Shown: positions 9,692 to 15,143 of the stretch, in pieces
How positions within the stretch are numbered: the first letter of the stretch is position 1
Layout of the letters: the number at the start of each line of letters is the position of its first letter
From: Roseimarinus sp035271585
Lineage (GTDB): Bacteria > Bacteroidota > Bacteroidia > Bacteroidales > Prolixibacteraceae
Assembly: GCA_035271585.1 (NCBI GenBank)
Contig: DATERL010000090.1
Coordinates: 1-25,714 of the forward strand
Length of the DNA stretch: 25,714 nt
Reading direction: 5' to 3'
Translations under genes and position numbers: made by a program
Notes under the pieces: model-generated
Databases searched by the model: none
Told to the model about the DNA's origin: nothing
Seen by the model: the letters and a program-made list of their open reading frames with translations, nothing else

Positions 9692-10387
9692 TTATTCCTG
9701 TACAGATTTAGGGTCCACTTGAATCCCGCTGCTCATGGTGCTTGATAAGTAAATACTTTTAATGTAAGTACCTTTAGCAGCAGTTGGTTTCAATTTCACA
9801 ATAGTGTTGATAAACTCTTTGGCATTATCCATAATTTTATCTGATTCGAAAGAAACCTTTCCAACAGCTGTATGAACAATTCCATATTTATCAACCTTAA
9901 AGTCGATTTTACCTTGCTTAATTTCAGTAACGGCTTTACCCACATCCATGGTAACAGTACCACTTTTAGGGTTAGGCATTAAACCACGTGGGCCTAAAAT
10001 ACGTCCCAAAGGACCTAATTTACCCATAACCGGTGGCATTGTGATAATCACGTCCACATCGGTCCATCCACCTTTGATTTTTTCGAGATAATCATCGAGT
10101 CCAACAAAGTCAGCACCAGCATCTTTAGCTTCCTGTTCTTTATCAGGAGTTACCAAAGCAAGAACTTTAACTTCTTTACCAGTACCATGAGGAAGAGTTA
10201 CTACGCCCCTCACCATTTGATTTGCTTTACGAGGGTCAACACCAAGACGAATGTCGATATCGACAGATGCATCAAATTTGGTCGAGGTAATATCCTTAAC
10301 CAATTGAGATGCTTCATCGAGGGTGTAAATTTTTCCCTTTTCAAGCTTTTCTAAAGCAAGTTTTCTATTTTTAGTAATTCTAGCCAT
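9692..10387 (-). CDS. rplA: 50S ribosomal protein L1 (uL1)
   Basis: L1 stalk protein, which binds 23S rRNA near the E site and in many bacteria represses its own operon. I place the start at the ATG at 10385-10387, giving 231 residues beginning MARITKNRKL. An in-frame TTG three codons upstream would add only MIK and has nothing to recommend it. The family signatures are SVDIDIRLGVDPRKANQMVR, KLGPLGRILGPRGLMPNPK and the C-terminal KGTYIKSIYLSSTMS. It lies 20 bases after rplK. Confidence 0.97.
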   Translation of the reverse strand: MARITKNRKLALEKLEKGKIYTLDEASQLVKDITSTKFDASVDIDIRLGVDPRKANQMVRGVVTLPHGTGKEVKVLALVTPDKEQEAKDAGADFVGLDDYLEKIKGGWTDVDVIITMPPVMGKLGPLGRILGPRGLMPNPKSGTVTMDVGKAVTEIKQGKIDFKVDKYGIVHTAVGKVSFESDKIMDNAKEFINTIVKLKPTAAKGTYIKSIYLSSTMSSGIQVDPKSVQE

Positions 10388-10407
10388 TTTAATCAATATT
10401 ATAATGT

Positions 10408-10848
10408 TTAATTAAATGGAGAATCACCACTGACAGTAATCCCCATACAACGGGCAGTACCAGCAACCATTCTCATTGCAGCTTCAATTTCGAAGCAGTT
10501 TAAATCAGACATTTTACCTTGAGCAATCTCCTTCACCTGATCCCAGGATATTGAGCCTACTTTTTTAATGTGAGGTTCGGCTGATCCACTTTTCACTTTA
10601 GCTGCCTCAAGAAGTTGTACGGCTACAGGGGGTTGTTTAATGATAAATTCAAAAGACTTATCAGCAAATACAGTAATGACAACAGGTAAAACTTTCCCTG
10701 CCAATTCTTGCGTCCTGGCATTGAACTGTTTGCAAAACTGCATTATATTTACCCCTTTGGAGCCCAATGCTGGTCCAACCGGTGGTGACGGGTTAGCCGC
10801 GCCACCTTTAATTTGGAGTTTAATTAATCCAGCAATTTCTTTAGCCAT
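10408..10848 (-). CDS. rplK: 50S ribosomal protein L11 (uL11)
   Basis: L11 of the GTPase-associated centre, 146 residues. The N-terminal domain has IKLQIKGGAANPSPPVGPAL and the C-terminal RNA-binding domain ends with the usual MRMVAGTARCMGITV. The proline-rich loop that forms part of the thiostrepton pocket is intact. It follows nusG by 21 bases. ATG start, no Shine-Dalgarno (an A/T-only stretch precedes it). Confidence 0.98.
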   Translation of the reverse strand: MAKEIAGLIKLQIKGGAANPSPPVGPALGSKGVNIMQFCKQFNARTQELAGKVLPVVITVFADKSFEFIIKQPPVAVQLLEAAKVKSGSAEPHIKKVGSISWDQVKEIAQGKMSDLNCFEIEAAMRMVAGTARCMGITVSGDSPFN

Positions 10849-10869
10849 AACAAAAAATTAATTTGTTTT

Positions 10870-11418
10870 TTACTCCTTTTCGACTTGCATAAAACCAAGT
10901 TCTAAAGGTGTTTTACGACCGAATATTTTGACCATTACCTTCAACTTTTTCTTCTCTTCGTTAACTTCTTCGATAACTCCGTTAAATCCATTGAATGGTC
11001 CATCGATCACTTTAATAGTTTCGCCAATAACATAAGGAATGGTAAGTTCTTCTCCACTTTCTGACAGCTCATCCACTTTCCCTAAAATGCGATTAATTTC
11101 TGATTGACGCATTGGAACGGGATCCCCGCCCTTTGTGTTACCCAAAAATCCAATCACATTCGTAACATTTCTGAGAATGTGGGGCACTTCGCCAACTAAA
11201 GCGGCTTCAACCAATAAGTAACCGGGAAAAAAGTTACGTTCTTTGCTGATTTTTTTACCATTACGAATTTGGTAGACTTTTTCGGTAGGTATTAATACCT
11301 GTGAAACAAAGTCTTGGAGTCCTGCTGAGGCAATTTCACCTTCGATATATTCTTTGGCCTTTTTTTCTTTTCCCCCTATGGTTCTAAGAACATACCATTT
11401 TTTTTGGATTTCGCTCAT
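10870..11418 (-). CDS. nusG: Transcription antitermination/pausing factor NusG
   Basis: NusG binds the polymerase clamp through its NGN domain and couples to Rho or ribosomal S10 through its KOW domain. It has 182 residues: NGN from KWYVLRTIGGKEKKA (about 6-20) through NFFPGYLLVEA, and KOW from GETIKVIDGPFNGFNGVIEE near the C-terminus. It starts 15 bases after the secE stop, and a GGAGG lies five bases before its ATG. That is a real Shine-Dalgarno core in a gene cluster that otherwise lacks them. Confidence 0.98.
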   Translation of the reverse strand: MSEIQKKWYVLRTIGGKEKKAKEYIEGEIASAGLQDFVSQVLIPTEKVYQIRNGKKISKERNFFPGYLLVEAALVGEVPHILRNVTNVIGFLGNTKGGDPVPMRQSEINRILGKVDELSESGEELTIPYVIGETIKVIDGPFNGFNGVIEEVNEEKKKLKVMVKIFGRKTPLELGFMQVEKE

Positions 11419-11423
11419 TTATT

Positions 11424-11428
11424 CCTCC
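11424..11428 (-). promoter_or_regulatory. Shine-Dalgarno core before nusG
   Basis: Minus-strand GGAGG, 5 bases before the nusG ATG, in the secE-nusG gap. Among the starts in this window only nusG and hpf have such a site. Pairing is weaker here (about 5 bases) than for hpf (8 bases). Confidence 0.55.
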
Positions 11429-11433
11429 AGCAA

Positions 11434-11625
11434 TTAATAAAATAGACTGTAAATAAAATCCATCAGGTTTTCAAAAAAGAGATCCATGACGAATATTACT
11501 AATGATATTATGATGGAAGCAATCATAACAACAATTGCACTATTTTGCAGATCTTTACGACTTGGCCAAGTTACCTTGTATACCAACTCATTGTAAGATT
11601 CTTTTACGTAATTTACGATTTTCAT
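11434..11625 (-). CDS. secE: Protein translocase subunit SecE
   Basis: Small essential subunit of the SecYEG inner-membrane channel. It has 63 residues with the conserved cytoplasmic amphipathic part (YVKESYNELVYKVTWPSRKDL, about 5-25) followed by one membrane segment (about 29-50). This is the short, single-span form. I chose the ATG at 11623-11625. An in-frame ATG further upstream (11682) gives 19 more residues, but it lies inside the tRNA-like element and would translate its T arm and acceptor stem. The gene begins 20 bases after that element and ends 15 bases before nusG. Confidence 0.95.
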   Translation of the reverse strand: MKIVNYVKESYNELVYKVTWPSRKDLQNSAIVVMIASIIISLVIFVMDLFFENLMDFIYSLFY

Positions 11626-11645
11626 TCCTATTCTTATTAATAATG

Positions 11646-11697
11646 TGCGGATGGTAAGGTTCGAACTTACTTGTTCTCCCATCGTGAGTTCATCCGC
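11646..11697 (-). ncRNA. tRNA-like element lacking an anticodon arm
   Basis: Read on the minus strand, 11697-11691 (GCGGATG) pairs perfectly with 11653-11647 (CATCCGC) as a 7-bp acceptor stem, followed by an A at the discriminator position. A 5-bp T stem (GTAAG/CTTAC) closes the canonical T loop TTCGAAC, with the G-C pair below it. Between them lies AACTCACGATGGGAGAACAA, which resembles a D arm: CTC pairs with GAG and the loop ends in GG. No anticodon stem or loop exists; about 21 nt are missing compared with a normal tRNA. It sits between tuf and secE, where related genomes carry tRNA-Trp. It cannot decode. It may be a processing signal for RNase P and RNase Z, or a decayed tRNA whose stems still happen to be intact. 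Confidence 0.65.
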
Positions 11698-11701
11698 AAA
11701 T

Positions 11702-11730
11702 GCAGTCCCTACAAAATAGATAGGGACTGC
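11702..11730 (-). other. Perfect 10-bp hairpin after tuf
   Basis: GCAGTCCCTA (11702-11711) pairs perfectly with TAGGGACTGC (11721-11730) around a 9-nt loop. It lies 24 bases after the tuf stop and 4 bases before the tRNA-like element on the minus-strand transcript. No T run follows, so it is probably not a strong intrinsic terminator. A role as a 3' stabiliser of tuf mRNA or a partial terminator fits better, by inference. Confidence 0.6.
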
Positions 11731-11754
11731 TTAATATTATCAATGAGTAATTTA

Positions 11755-12942
11755 CTACTCAAGAATTTCTGTTATCTGACCAGCACCTACGGTACGTCCA
11801 CCTTCGCGCATTGCAAATTGAAGACCAACGTTAACGGCTACTGGGTAAATCAAATTCACCTCAATGGTAACGTTATCGCCTGGCATAACCATTTCACGTC
11901 CTTCTGGAAGGATGATTTCGCCTGTAACGTCTAATGTGCGGATGTAAAATTGAGGACGATATTTATTGTGGAAAGGAGTGTGACGACCGCCTTCTTCTTT
12001 CTTCAATACATAAATCTCAGCTTTAACTTTAGTGTGAGGTTTAATAGTACCTGGCTTGCAAAGAATTTGACCGCGTTTGATCTCTTTTTTGTCAACACCA
12101 CGAAGTAATAAACCAACGTTATCACCGGCTTGTCCATCATCTAAAATTTTGCGGAACATTTCAACACCGGTACATACTGTTTTACGACCTTCGGCACCTA
12201 AACCGATTAACTGAAGTTCGTCGCCAGTGTGAACAACACCAGTTTCGATACGACCAGTTGCAACTGTACCACGACCAGTGATCGAGAATACGTCTTCAAC
12301 AGGCATCAAGAATGGTTTATCGATAGCACGTGGAGGTAATTGGATCCAAGAATCACAAGCTGCCATTAATTCCATGATTTTATCTTCCCATTGCTCTTCA
12401 CCGTTCATTGCGCCTAATGCTGAACCTTGTATTACAGGAGTTTCGTCGCCGTCGAATTTGTAAAAACTCAACAATTCACGTAATTCCATTTCAACCAATT
12501 CCAACAATTCAGGATCGTCAACCATGTCAACCTTGTTCATAAAAACAACGATGCTTGGAACGTTTACCTGACGAGCTAACAAGATGTGTTCACGGGTTTG
12601 AGGCATAGGACCGTCAGTTGCGGCACAAACCAAAATAGCACCGTCCATTTGGGCAGCACCAGTAACCATGTTCTTAACGTAGTCGGCGTGTCCAGGACAG
12701 TCAACGTGCGCATAGTGACGAGTGGCGGTTTGATACTCAACGTGAGAAGTATTAATGGTTATACCTCTTTCTTTTTCTTCAGGAGCATTGTCAATTGAAT
12801 CAAATGACTTAATCTCACAGAAACCTTTTTTTGCTAATACCATTGTAATAGCAGCGGTAAGGGTAGTTTTACCATGGTCAACGTGGCCAATAGTACCTAT
12901 ATTGACGTGGTCTTTATCCCTAACGAATGTTTGTTTAGCCAT
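11755..12942 (-). CDS. tuf: Elongation factor Tu
   Basis: GTPase that brings aminoacyl-tRNA to the ribosome, 395 residues and complete. The G1 P-loop is GHVDHGKT (19-26), switch I includes GITINTSHVEY, G3 is DCPGHADYVKNM, G4 is NKVD (in VFMNKVDMVD), and G5 is in IQGSALGAM. Domains 2 and 3 follow, with FSITGRGTVATGRIE and the C-terminal RTVGAGQITEILE. Three tRNA genes lie just upstream on the same strand, 78 bases from tRNA-Thr, so tuf and the tRNAs probably share a primary transcript. ATG start, no Shine-Dalgarno. Confidence 0.99.
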   Translation of the reverse strand: MAKQTFVRDKDHVNIGTIGHVDHGKTTLTAAITMVLAKKGFCEIKSFDSIDNAPEEKERGITINTSHVEYQTATRHYAHVDCPGHADYVKNMVTGAAQMDGAILVCAATDGPMPQTREHILLARQVNVPSIVVFMNKVDMVDDPELLELVEMELRELLSFYKFDGDETPVIQGSALGAMNGEEQWEDKIMELMAACDSWIQLPPRAIDKPFLMPVEDVFSITGRGTVATGRIETGVVHTGDELQLIGLGAEGRKTVCTGVEMFRKILDDGQAGDNVGLLLRGVDKKEIKRGQILCKPGTIKPHTKVKAEIYVLKKEEGGRHTPFHNKYRPQFYIRTLDVTGEIILPEGREMVMPGDNVTIEVNLIYPVAVNVGLQFAMREGGRTVGAGQITEILE

Positions 12943-13020
12943 AACTCTAAGATATTGAGATAACGTTAACTAATTTTTATTATCTTATTTTTATTTATTA
13001 AATTTCTTCTCTTTTTTATG

Positions 13021-13092
<72 letters not shown>

Positions 13093-13123
13093 AGTTAACC
13101 GGAGTTTCAACCGATCGATATTG

Positions 13124-13196
13124 AGCGGGAGACGGGATTCAAACCCGCGACCCTTAGCTTGGAAGGCTAATGCTCTATCGACTGAGCTACTCCCGC
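13124..13196 (-). tRNA. tRNA-Gly (anticodon TCC)
   Basis: Minus strand. The acceptor stem GCGGGAG/CTCCCGC is perfect, the D arm is GCTC/GAGC, and the anticodon stem TTAGC/GCTAA encloses CTTCCAA (anticodon TCC). The T arm is CGGGT-type with loop TTGAAT. The discriminator is T and CCA is not encoded. It lies 31 bases upstream of tRNA-Thr. Confidence 0.97.
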
Positions 13197-13238
13197 TTAC
13201 AACCAAAAACTATAAAATAGTAATAAAAGCTTTTGGTT

Positions 13239-13323
13239 TGGTGGGAAGAGCAGGATTCGAACCTACGAAGGCTATGCCAACAGATTTACAGTCTGCCCCG
13301 TTTGACCGCTTCGGTATCTTCCC
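13239..13323 (-). tRNA. tRNA-Tyr (anticodon GTA), CCA encoded
   Basis: A class II tRNA on the minus strand with a long variable arm. The acceptor stem is GGGAAGA/TCTTCCC, the anticodon stem is GCAGA/TCTGT with loop CTGTAAA (anticodon GTA), and the T loop contains TTCGAAT. The 3' CCA is encoded (13239-13241), unlike in the two tRNAs after it. It is the first gene of the tRNA-tuf cluster. Confidence 0.97.
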
Positions 13324-13367
13324 ATTTTTATTATTCAAAAAATATAGAACTCGTTGTTTTTCACACT

Positions 13368-13404
13368 AATCGGACGATCTCGTTTCGTCAAAATCGTCCT
13401 GATT
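13368..13404 (-). other. Leader hairpin upstream of tRNA-Tyr
   Basis: GGACGAT (13372-13378) pairs with ATCGTCC (13393-13399). With one bulged base, AATC/GATT extends the stem to 11 bp. Inside the loop TCGTC (13385-13389) offers a competing partner for GACGA, so two exclusive folds are possible. The element lies in the leader between the proposed promoter and tRNA-Tyr. Its role is unknown. Confidence 0.4.
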
Positions 13405-13430
13405 TTCTTTAGCTTTACAATACTAAAAAT

Positions 13431-13472
13431 GCAAACCCTTAATATTAATTATTCGATCTAAAAAGGGTTTGC
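13431..13472 (-). terminator. Terminator-like hairpin after hpf
   Basis: GCAAACCCTT (13431-13440) and AAGGGTTTGC (13463-13472) form a perfect 10-bp stem with a 22-nt loop. On the minus strand it is followed by ATTTTTA. It lies about 50 bases after the hpf stop, so it probably ends the rpsU-xerC-hpf transcript. The loop is long and the T run short, so termination may be incomplete. Confidence 0.6.
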
Positions 13473-13504
13473 AAATGTATAACTATTTTTAAATAAATCA
13501 CAAA
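13472..13504 (-). promoter_or_regulatory. Candidate promoter of the tRNA-Tyr/Gly/Thr-tuf operon
   Basis: Minus-strand TACATTTG (13479-13472) matches the Bacteroidota -7 element TAnnTTTG exactly. A TTTG (13504-13501) lies 21 bases upstream, at the upper end of the usual spacing. The last base of the -7 box is also the first base of the hpf terminator stem. Transcription would begin near 13465, inside that stem. Confidence 0.6.
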
Positions 13505-13525
13505 AAACGCTTTATTTTTTAGATT

Positions 13526-13828
13526 TTATTTCTCTTTTAACTTCTCTTTGTATTTTGAAAGCTGTTTCTTTACTGCCTCGATAGCTAAATCTGCTGCTTC
13601 TTCGAATGAATCGGCTTGCTTTTTAGCAAGCAAATAATCAGCTGCAGGAATAGAAAGCTTCAATACAACTTCCTTGTTGTTGGCGGTTTCGGGTTTAATA
13701 ACTTTTAAAATAATTTCGGCACTGATGATACCTTCATAAAAAGTATCAAGTTTACTAACTTTCTTATTCAAAAAGTCAACCAATGTTTGGTCGGCAGTAA
13801 AATGAATGTCATTGATTTTGATATTCAT
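13526..13828 (-). CDS. hpf: Ribosome hibernation promoting factor, short form (HPF/YfiA family)
   Basis: A small protein of 100 residues that binds the 30S decoding region and inactivates ribosomes in slow growth. It begins IKINDIHFTADQTLVDFLNKKV, the family's first strand and helix. It continues with AEIILKVIKPE and a lysine-rich C-terminal helix (AIEAVKKQLSKYKEKLKEK), with no long dimerisation domain. It starts 19 bases after the xerC stop in the rpsU-xerC-hpf cluster. Its ATG has a perfect AAAGGAGG seven bases upstream, in contrast to rpsU and xerC, which have none. A hairpin after the stop probably terminates the operon. Confidence 0.93.
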   Translation of the reverse strand: MNIKINDIHFTADQTLVDFLNKKVSKLDTFYEGIISAEIILKVIKPETANNKEVVLKLSIPAADYLLAKKQADSFEEAADLAIEAVKKQLSKYKEKLKEK

Positions 13829-13835
13829 AAGATTT

Positions 13836-13843
13836 CCTCCTTT
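13836..13843 (-). promoter_or_regulatory. Strong Shine-Dalgarno before hpf
   Basis: Minus-strand AAAGGAGG, which can pair over 8 contiguous bases with the CCUCCUUU of a bacterial 16S tail, ends 7 bases before the hpf ATG. It lies wholly between the xerC stop and the hpf start, so codon choice does not explain it. It is the strongest such site in the window. Confidence 0.78.
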
Positions 13844-13847
13844 TTAA

Positions 13848-14729
13848 CTAGCTCCTTGGATGAGCTTGTTTGTAAATCTGTTTTAATTTTTCAAAAGTTG
13901 TATGGGTATAAATCTGAGTTGCGGACAAATTTGAATGTCCCAGTAGTTCTTTCACCGCGTTTAAATCGGCACCATTATTTAACATGTGTGTGGCAAAACT
14001 ATGTCGAAGTACATGTGGACTTTTTTTCGATTGTGTTGTTACCATTGCTAAATATTTATTCACCACACGGTATATTAATTTATCGTAAACTTGTTCGCCT
14101 TTTAAAGTTATAAAAAGAAACTTACAACAACTGCCATACTCGTTCCTAAATAACAAATACTCGTCAACAGCCCTGTTTATTTCTCTTGGATAGGGAACAA
14201 CACGTTCTTTATCTCCTTTTCCCAATACTTTAATGGTGCACTCTTTTTGATCGATATTAAAAATAGCTAGATTTTTTAGTTCAGCTAAACGAACACCGGT
14301 TCCATAAAACAACGACAAAATTAACTTATCACGTTTTCCCTCAAAATCGTCGGGAAACATATTCATGTCGAGTAATTGATTCATGTTTTTTTCCTGCACA
14401 AAATTGGGGAGCTTTTTAGGTGTTTTAAGCACGCTAACCAACTGGGCAGGATTGTTCTCGGTAATACCTTCACGATTTAAATACTTGAAAAAGGATTTTA
14501 ACGTCGTTACTTTACGATTTACGCTTCGTGCGCTTACACCGCTATCCATCAAACGAACAACCCACGAACGAATATGTTTTCGGGTAACTTCATTATAATT
14601 AAACTCACCGACCACCTCATTCATAAATTGGATGAACTGACCGAGGTCTGTTTTATAAGCTACCAGCGTATGAGCTGAGTAACGTTTTTCGAACTGAAGG
14701 TATTTATAAAATTCTTCGGCGAACGACAT
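13848..14729 (-). CDS. xerC: Tyrosine recombinase XerC-like
   Basis: A site-specific recombinase of 293 residues, normal length for Xer proteins that resolve chromosome dimers at dif. The N-terminal SAM-like core-binding domain covers about 1-90. The catalytic domain holds R147 (in GTGVRLAEL), K171 (LGKGDK), H239 and R242 (HVLRH), H265 (LLGHS) and the nucleophile Y274 (IYTH), so the active site is complete. Its position between rpsU and hpf is a housekeeping context rather than an integrative element, and no attachment site or cargo is seen nearby. Which Xer partner it works with cannot be told from here. ATG start, no Shine-Dalgarno. Confidence 0.93.
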   Translation of the reverse strand: MSFAEEFYKYLQFEKRYSAHTLVAYKTDLGQFIQFMNEVVGEFNYNEVTRKHIRSWVVRLMDSGVSARSVNRKVTTLKSFFKYLNREGITENNPAQLVSVLKTPKKLPNFVQEKNMNQLLDMNMFPDDFEGKRDKLILSLFYGTGVRLAELKNLAIFNIDQKECTIKVLGKGDKERVVPYPREINRAVDEYLLFRNEYGSCCKFLFITLKGEQVYDKLIYRVVNKYLAMVTTQSKKSPHVLRHSFATHMLNNGADLNAVKELLGHSNLSATQIYTHTTFEKLKQIYKQAHPRS

Positions 14730-14736
14730 TTGAAAC

Positions 14737-14783
14737 GGGTTTAGATATTAACAGAACAATATATAAATAAGTTCTGACAACCC
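14737..14783 (-). other. Nested hairpin in the rpsU-xerC gap
   Basis: An inner perfect 6-bp stem CAGAAC/GTTCTG (14752-14757 with 14771-14776, 13-nt loop) is enclosed by GGGTT/AACCC (14737-14741 with 14779-14783). It fills the 60-base gap after rpsU and ends 7 bases before the xerC ATG. It could stabilise the rpsU message or limit xerC expression, by inference; there is no T run for termination. Confidence 0.4.
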
Positions 14784-14789
14784 CTAATA

Positions 14790-14981
14790 CTAATCGTCCT
14801 CCCTTTGCAATTTTTGTATATAAACTGCTTTTTTGATTTGAGCCCGACGTATAACTGAAGGTTTAGCGAATGCCTGACGGCTACGTAACTCTTTTACTAC
14901 ACCTGTTTTTTCAAATTTGCGTTTAAACCTTTTTAGCGCACGCTCTACGTTCTCGCCCTCTTTTACTGGAATTACAATCAT
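14790..14981 (-). CDS. rpsU: 30S ribosomal protein S21 (bS21)
   Basis: Small basic ribosomal protein of 63 residues from the 30S platform. It begins MIVIPVKEGENVERALKRFK, the typical bS21 N-terminus, and the rest is Arg/Lys-rich helix. In Bacteroidia bS21, with bS18 and bS6, holds the 16S tail so that Shine-Dalgarno pairing is suppressed. In Flavobacterium johnsoniae rpsU itself is autoregulated through a strong Shine-Dalgarno. Here the bases before the ATG (AACAGCAACT) contain no such site. It heads the rpsU-xerC-hpf cluster under a near-perfect promoter. Confidence 0.97.
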   Translation of the reverse strand: MIVIPVKEGENVERALKRFKRKFEKTGVVKELRSRQAFAKPSVIRRAQIKKAVYIQKLQREDD

Positions 14982-15025
14982 AGTTGCTGTTAATTATTTT
15001 GTTCTTTTTTATTTAAAACGGAGCG

Positions 15026-15056
15026 CAAATTTAGTAATGATTCGATGATATTCAAA
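15026..15056 (-). promoter_or_regulatory. Bacteroidota-type promoter of rpsU
   Basis: Minus-strand TAAATTTG (15033-15026) is an exact TAnnTTTG, with TTTG (15056-15053) exactly 19 bases upstream. Transcription would start near 15020, giving a leader of about 40 bases before the rpsU ATG. Confidence 0.75.
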
Positions 15057-15143
15057 TATTTTTCATCCATTTTTTTTGTTTTTGTTGATAGCTTGATTTT
15101 TTTTAAAACCCTTACCCTTTATTATCGAATTAAAAACTATTAA

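Noticed and set aside
10388..10396. TTG start for L1 three codons upstream
   Set aside because: The ATG at 10385-10387 gives the family's usual MARITKN-type beginning.
11626..11682. N-terminal extension of SecE by 19 residues
   Set aside because: The extension would translate the tRNA-like element, and the downstream ATG gives the standard SecE N-terminus. It remains a formal alternative because the frame is open.
11646..11697. The spacer element as an ordinary tRNA-Trp
   Set aside because: No CCA anticodon and no anticodon stem exist in any register. Reading the CTC/GAG hairpin as an anticodon arm gives only a 3-bp stem with C in place of the invariant U33.
13121..13369. Open frame on the plus strand across the tRNA cluster
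   Set aside because: It is the antisense of tRNA-Gly and tRNA-Tyr. Frames with RRDSNPRPLAWKANALSTELL-like text are a known artefact of tRNA genes.
13848..14729. XerC-like recombinase as a mark of an integrated element
   Set aside because: It lies in a housekeeping operon between rpsU and hpf, with no attachment repeats or cargo genes nearby.
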